Below, one piece after another: positions 6,592-7,172 of a stretch of DNA of 7,172 bases. Numbering within the stretch: the stretch's first letter is position 1; each line of letters begins with the position of its first letter. A program made the position numbers and the translations under genes. The notes beneath the pieces are model-generated. The model did not search any database. It worked only from the letters and a program-made list of their open reading frames with translations, and was not told the origin of the DNA. Source of the stretch: Bacillota bacterium (lineage in GTDB: Bacteria; Bacillota; Clostridia; Lachnospirales; Anaerotignaceae); NCBI GenBank assembly GCA_030526765.1, contig JAUNCB010000051.1:1-7172 (forward strand), in the 5' to 3' direction.

Positions 6592-6600
6592 GAATAACAA

Positions 6601-6605
6601 CCTCC
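6601..6605 (-). promoter_or_regulatory. Ribosome binding site that fixes the start of the aspartokinase-like gene
   Basis: On the minus strand GGAGG lies 9 bases before the ATG at 6591-6589. It directly abuts the in-frame TTG at 6600-6598, which rules that codon out as the start; a later ATG at 6582 would be too far (18 bases). Confidence 0.75.
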
Positions 6606-6630
6606 CTTATCCTCTTTTTCTTCTGTTCTT

Positions 6631-6636
6631 ATTATA
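6631..6636 (-). promoter_or_regulatory. -10 box for the aspartokinase-like gene
   Basis: A perfect TATAAT reads on the minus strand at 6636-6631, about 40 bases before the start codon. No good -35 is present: at 16-18 bases the hexamers are TTTATT, TTTTAT or ATTTTA, inside the palindrome region. This may indicate a promoter that needs an activator. Confidence 0.5.
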
Positions 6637-6647
6637 TTCAGCACATC

Positions 6648-6677
6648 TTGCAAATAAAATGCATTTTATGCTACAAT
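6648..6677 (+). promoter_or_regulatory. Promoter of the AraC-type regulator gene
   Basis: TTGCAA (-35, 6648-6653) and TACAAT (-10, 6672-6677) are separated by 18 bases. Transcription would begin near 6684, giving a leader of about 33 bases. The ribosome binding site is GGGGG at 6705-6709, 7 bases before the ATG at 6717. Confidence 0.6.
6654..6669. repeat. Perfect 16-base palindrome in the divergent promoter region
   Basis: ATAAAATG followed by CATTTTAT is an exact 16-base palindrome. It lies wholly within the -35/-10 spacer of the plus-strand promoter and covers the expected -35 region of the opposite promoter, so a protein bound here could affect both genes. Confidence 0.6.
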
Positions 6678-6716
6678 TATTGCAAATCGTGCTGCACTGA
6701 AAAAGGGGGCAAAAGA

Positions 6717-7172
6717 ATGGAATACAACTACGAAAAACGGGGCTATCTGCTGGATGATTTCCGTCTGTTTCACCTGAAGGACAAACGGGGGACAAATGTA
6801 GATTACCATTATCATGAATTCTGCAAGGTGCTGATGCTTAGAAGCGGCAGCGGCGGCTATACCGTAGAGGGACATCGCTACGCTCTGGAAGCAGGCGATA
6901 TCGTGCTGATCGGCAGCCATTGTGTCCATCGTCCGGAATTTGAACAGGGATCCTTATATGAGCGTGTCATTCTATATATTTCCCCCGATTTTCTGCGGCA
7001 GCAATCCTCAGCAGACTGTCCGCTGGAGGAAATATTCAGCGGCACGCAGGGTCATGTGCTCCATCTGCCCATGCCGGATGCCATCTGGGCTATCTCCGAT
7101 GCACTGGAGCAGGAGCTAGCAGGAGAGGAATATGGCAGAGTGATCCTCAGCAATGGGCTACTGCTTCGTCTG
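6717..7172 (+). CDS. AraC-type transcription regulator, N-terminal cupin part (3' end cut by window)
   Basis: The 152 visible residues match the N-terminal ligand-binding domain of AraC-family regulators. A cupin-like core runs from about 30 to 78: YHYHEFCKVLMLRSGSGGY at 30-48, VEGHRYALEAGDIVLIGSH at 50-68 and CVHRPEF at 69-75. His31, His33 and His71 are the usual conserved polar positions. The helical part (about 119-152) is the start of the linker region. The DNA-binding double helix-turn-helix expected near residues 180-280 lies beyond the right edge, so the family call rests on the N-terminal pattern; a stand-alone cupin protein is the alternative. The ATG at 6717 follows GGGGG with a 7-base spacer. 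The gene diverges from the aspartokinase-like gene across 125 bases that contain a palindrome and a direct repeat, suggesting that it controls itself and perhaps that gene. The ligand is unknown. Confidence 0.78.
   Translation, partial: MEYNYEKRGYLLDDFRLFHLKDKRGTNVDYHYHEFCKVLMLRSGSGGYTVEGHRYALEAGDIVLIGSHCVHRPEFEQGSLYERVILYISPDFLRQQSSADCPLEEIFSGTQGHVLHLPMPDAIWAISDALEQELAGEEYGRVILSNGLLLRL

Larger units (their letters stand above)
6648..6687 (+). repeat. Direct repeat TTGCAAAT, two copies 32 bases apart
   Basis: TTGCAAAT occurs at 6648-6655 and again at 6680-6687, a distance close to three helical turns. One copy covers the -35 of the regulator promoter; the other covers the predicted transcription start. 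AraC-type proteins commonly bind direct repeats near their own promoters, so this is a candidate operator; no such binding can be shown from sequence. Confidence 0.45.

Noticed and set aside
6631..6653. TTGCAA at 6653-6648 as the -35 for the minus-strand TATAAT
   Set aside because: The spacer would be only 11 bases, too short for sigma-A recognition.

Overview
The window looks like chromosomal DNA from an anaerobic Firmicute of the class Clostridia, probably Lachnospiraceae-like. The reasons are strong GGAGG ribosome binding sites, sigma-A type promoters, a roughly balanced GC content, a short glutamate kinase without a PUA domain, a true glutaminyl-tRNA synthetase, and a small protein of a type I associate with Lachnospiraceae. 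The genus cannot be named from this sequence alone. I see no mobile element, CRISPR array, tRNA or rRNA.

Positions 1-3614 (minus strand) hold one tightly packed operon, read right to left: proB (glutamate 5-kinase, TTG start), a zinc-ribbon protein with two membrane segments, a DUF2085 multi-pass membrane protein, 5-formyltetrahydrofolate cyclo-ligase, and proA (glutamate-5-semialdehyde dehydrogenase, cut by the left edge). The last three junctions overlap by 8, 4 and 4 bases, so translation is probably coupled. ProB and ProA catalyse the first two steps from glutamate to proline; the three genes between them have no known role in that path.

Positions 3631-5435 (minus strand) hold glnS as a single-gene unit with its own promoter and a strong intrinsic terminator. 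A compact divergent promoter region with an inverted repeat separates it from a small uncharacterised gene on the plus strand (5537-6001). That gene ends in a bidirectional terminator shared with the convergent gene at 6052-6591.

The gene at 6052-6591 (minus strand) is the most unusual in the window. It encodes a 179-residue protein that follows the N-terminal part of the aspartokinase catalytic domain, but the motifs expected to bind substrate and ATP are altered or missing, and there are no ACT domains. Reading away from it on the plus strand is an AraC-type regulator gene (6717 to the right edge, truncated). The 125-base gap between them holds a perfect 16-base palindrome inside the regulator's promoter spacer, flanked by a direct repeat. 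This suggests shared or auto-regulatory control.

The core genes share amino-acid metabolism around glutamate (ProB, ProA, GlnRS), plus an aspartokinase relative. I found no obviously new defence or mobile system. The best candidates for new biology are the aspartokinase-like pseudoenzyme with its regulator, and the zinc-ribbon/DUF2085 membrane pair inside the proline operon.
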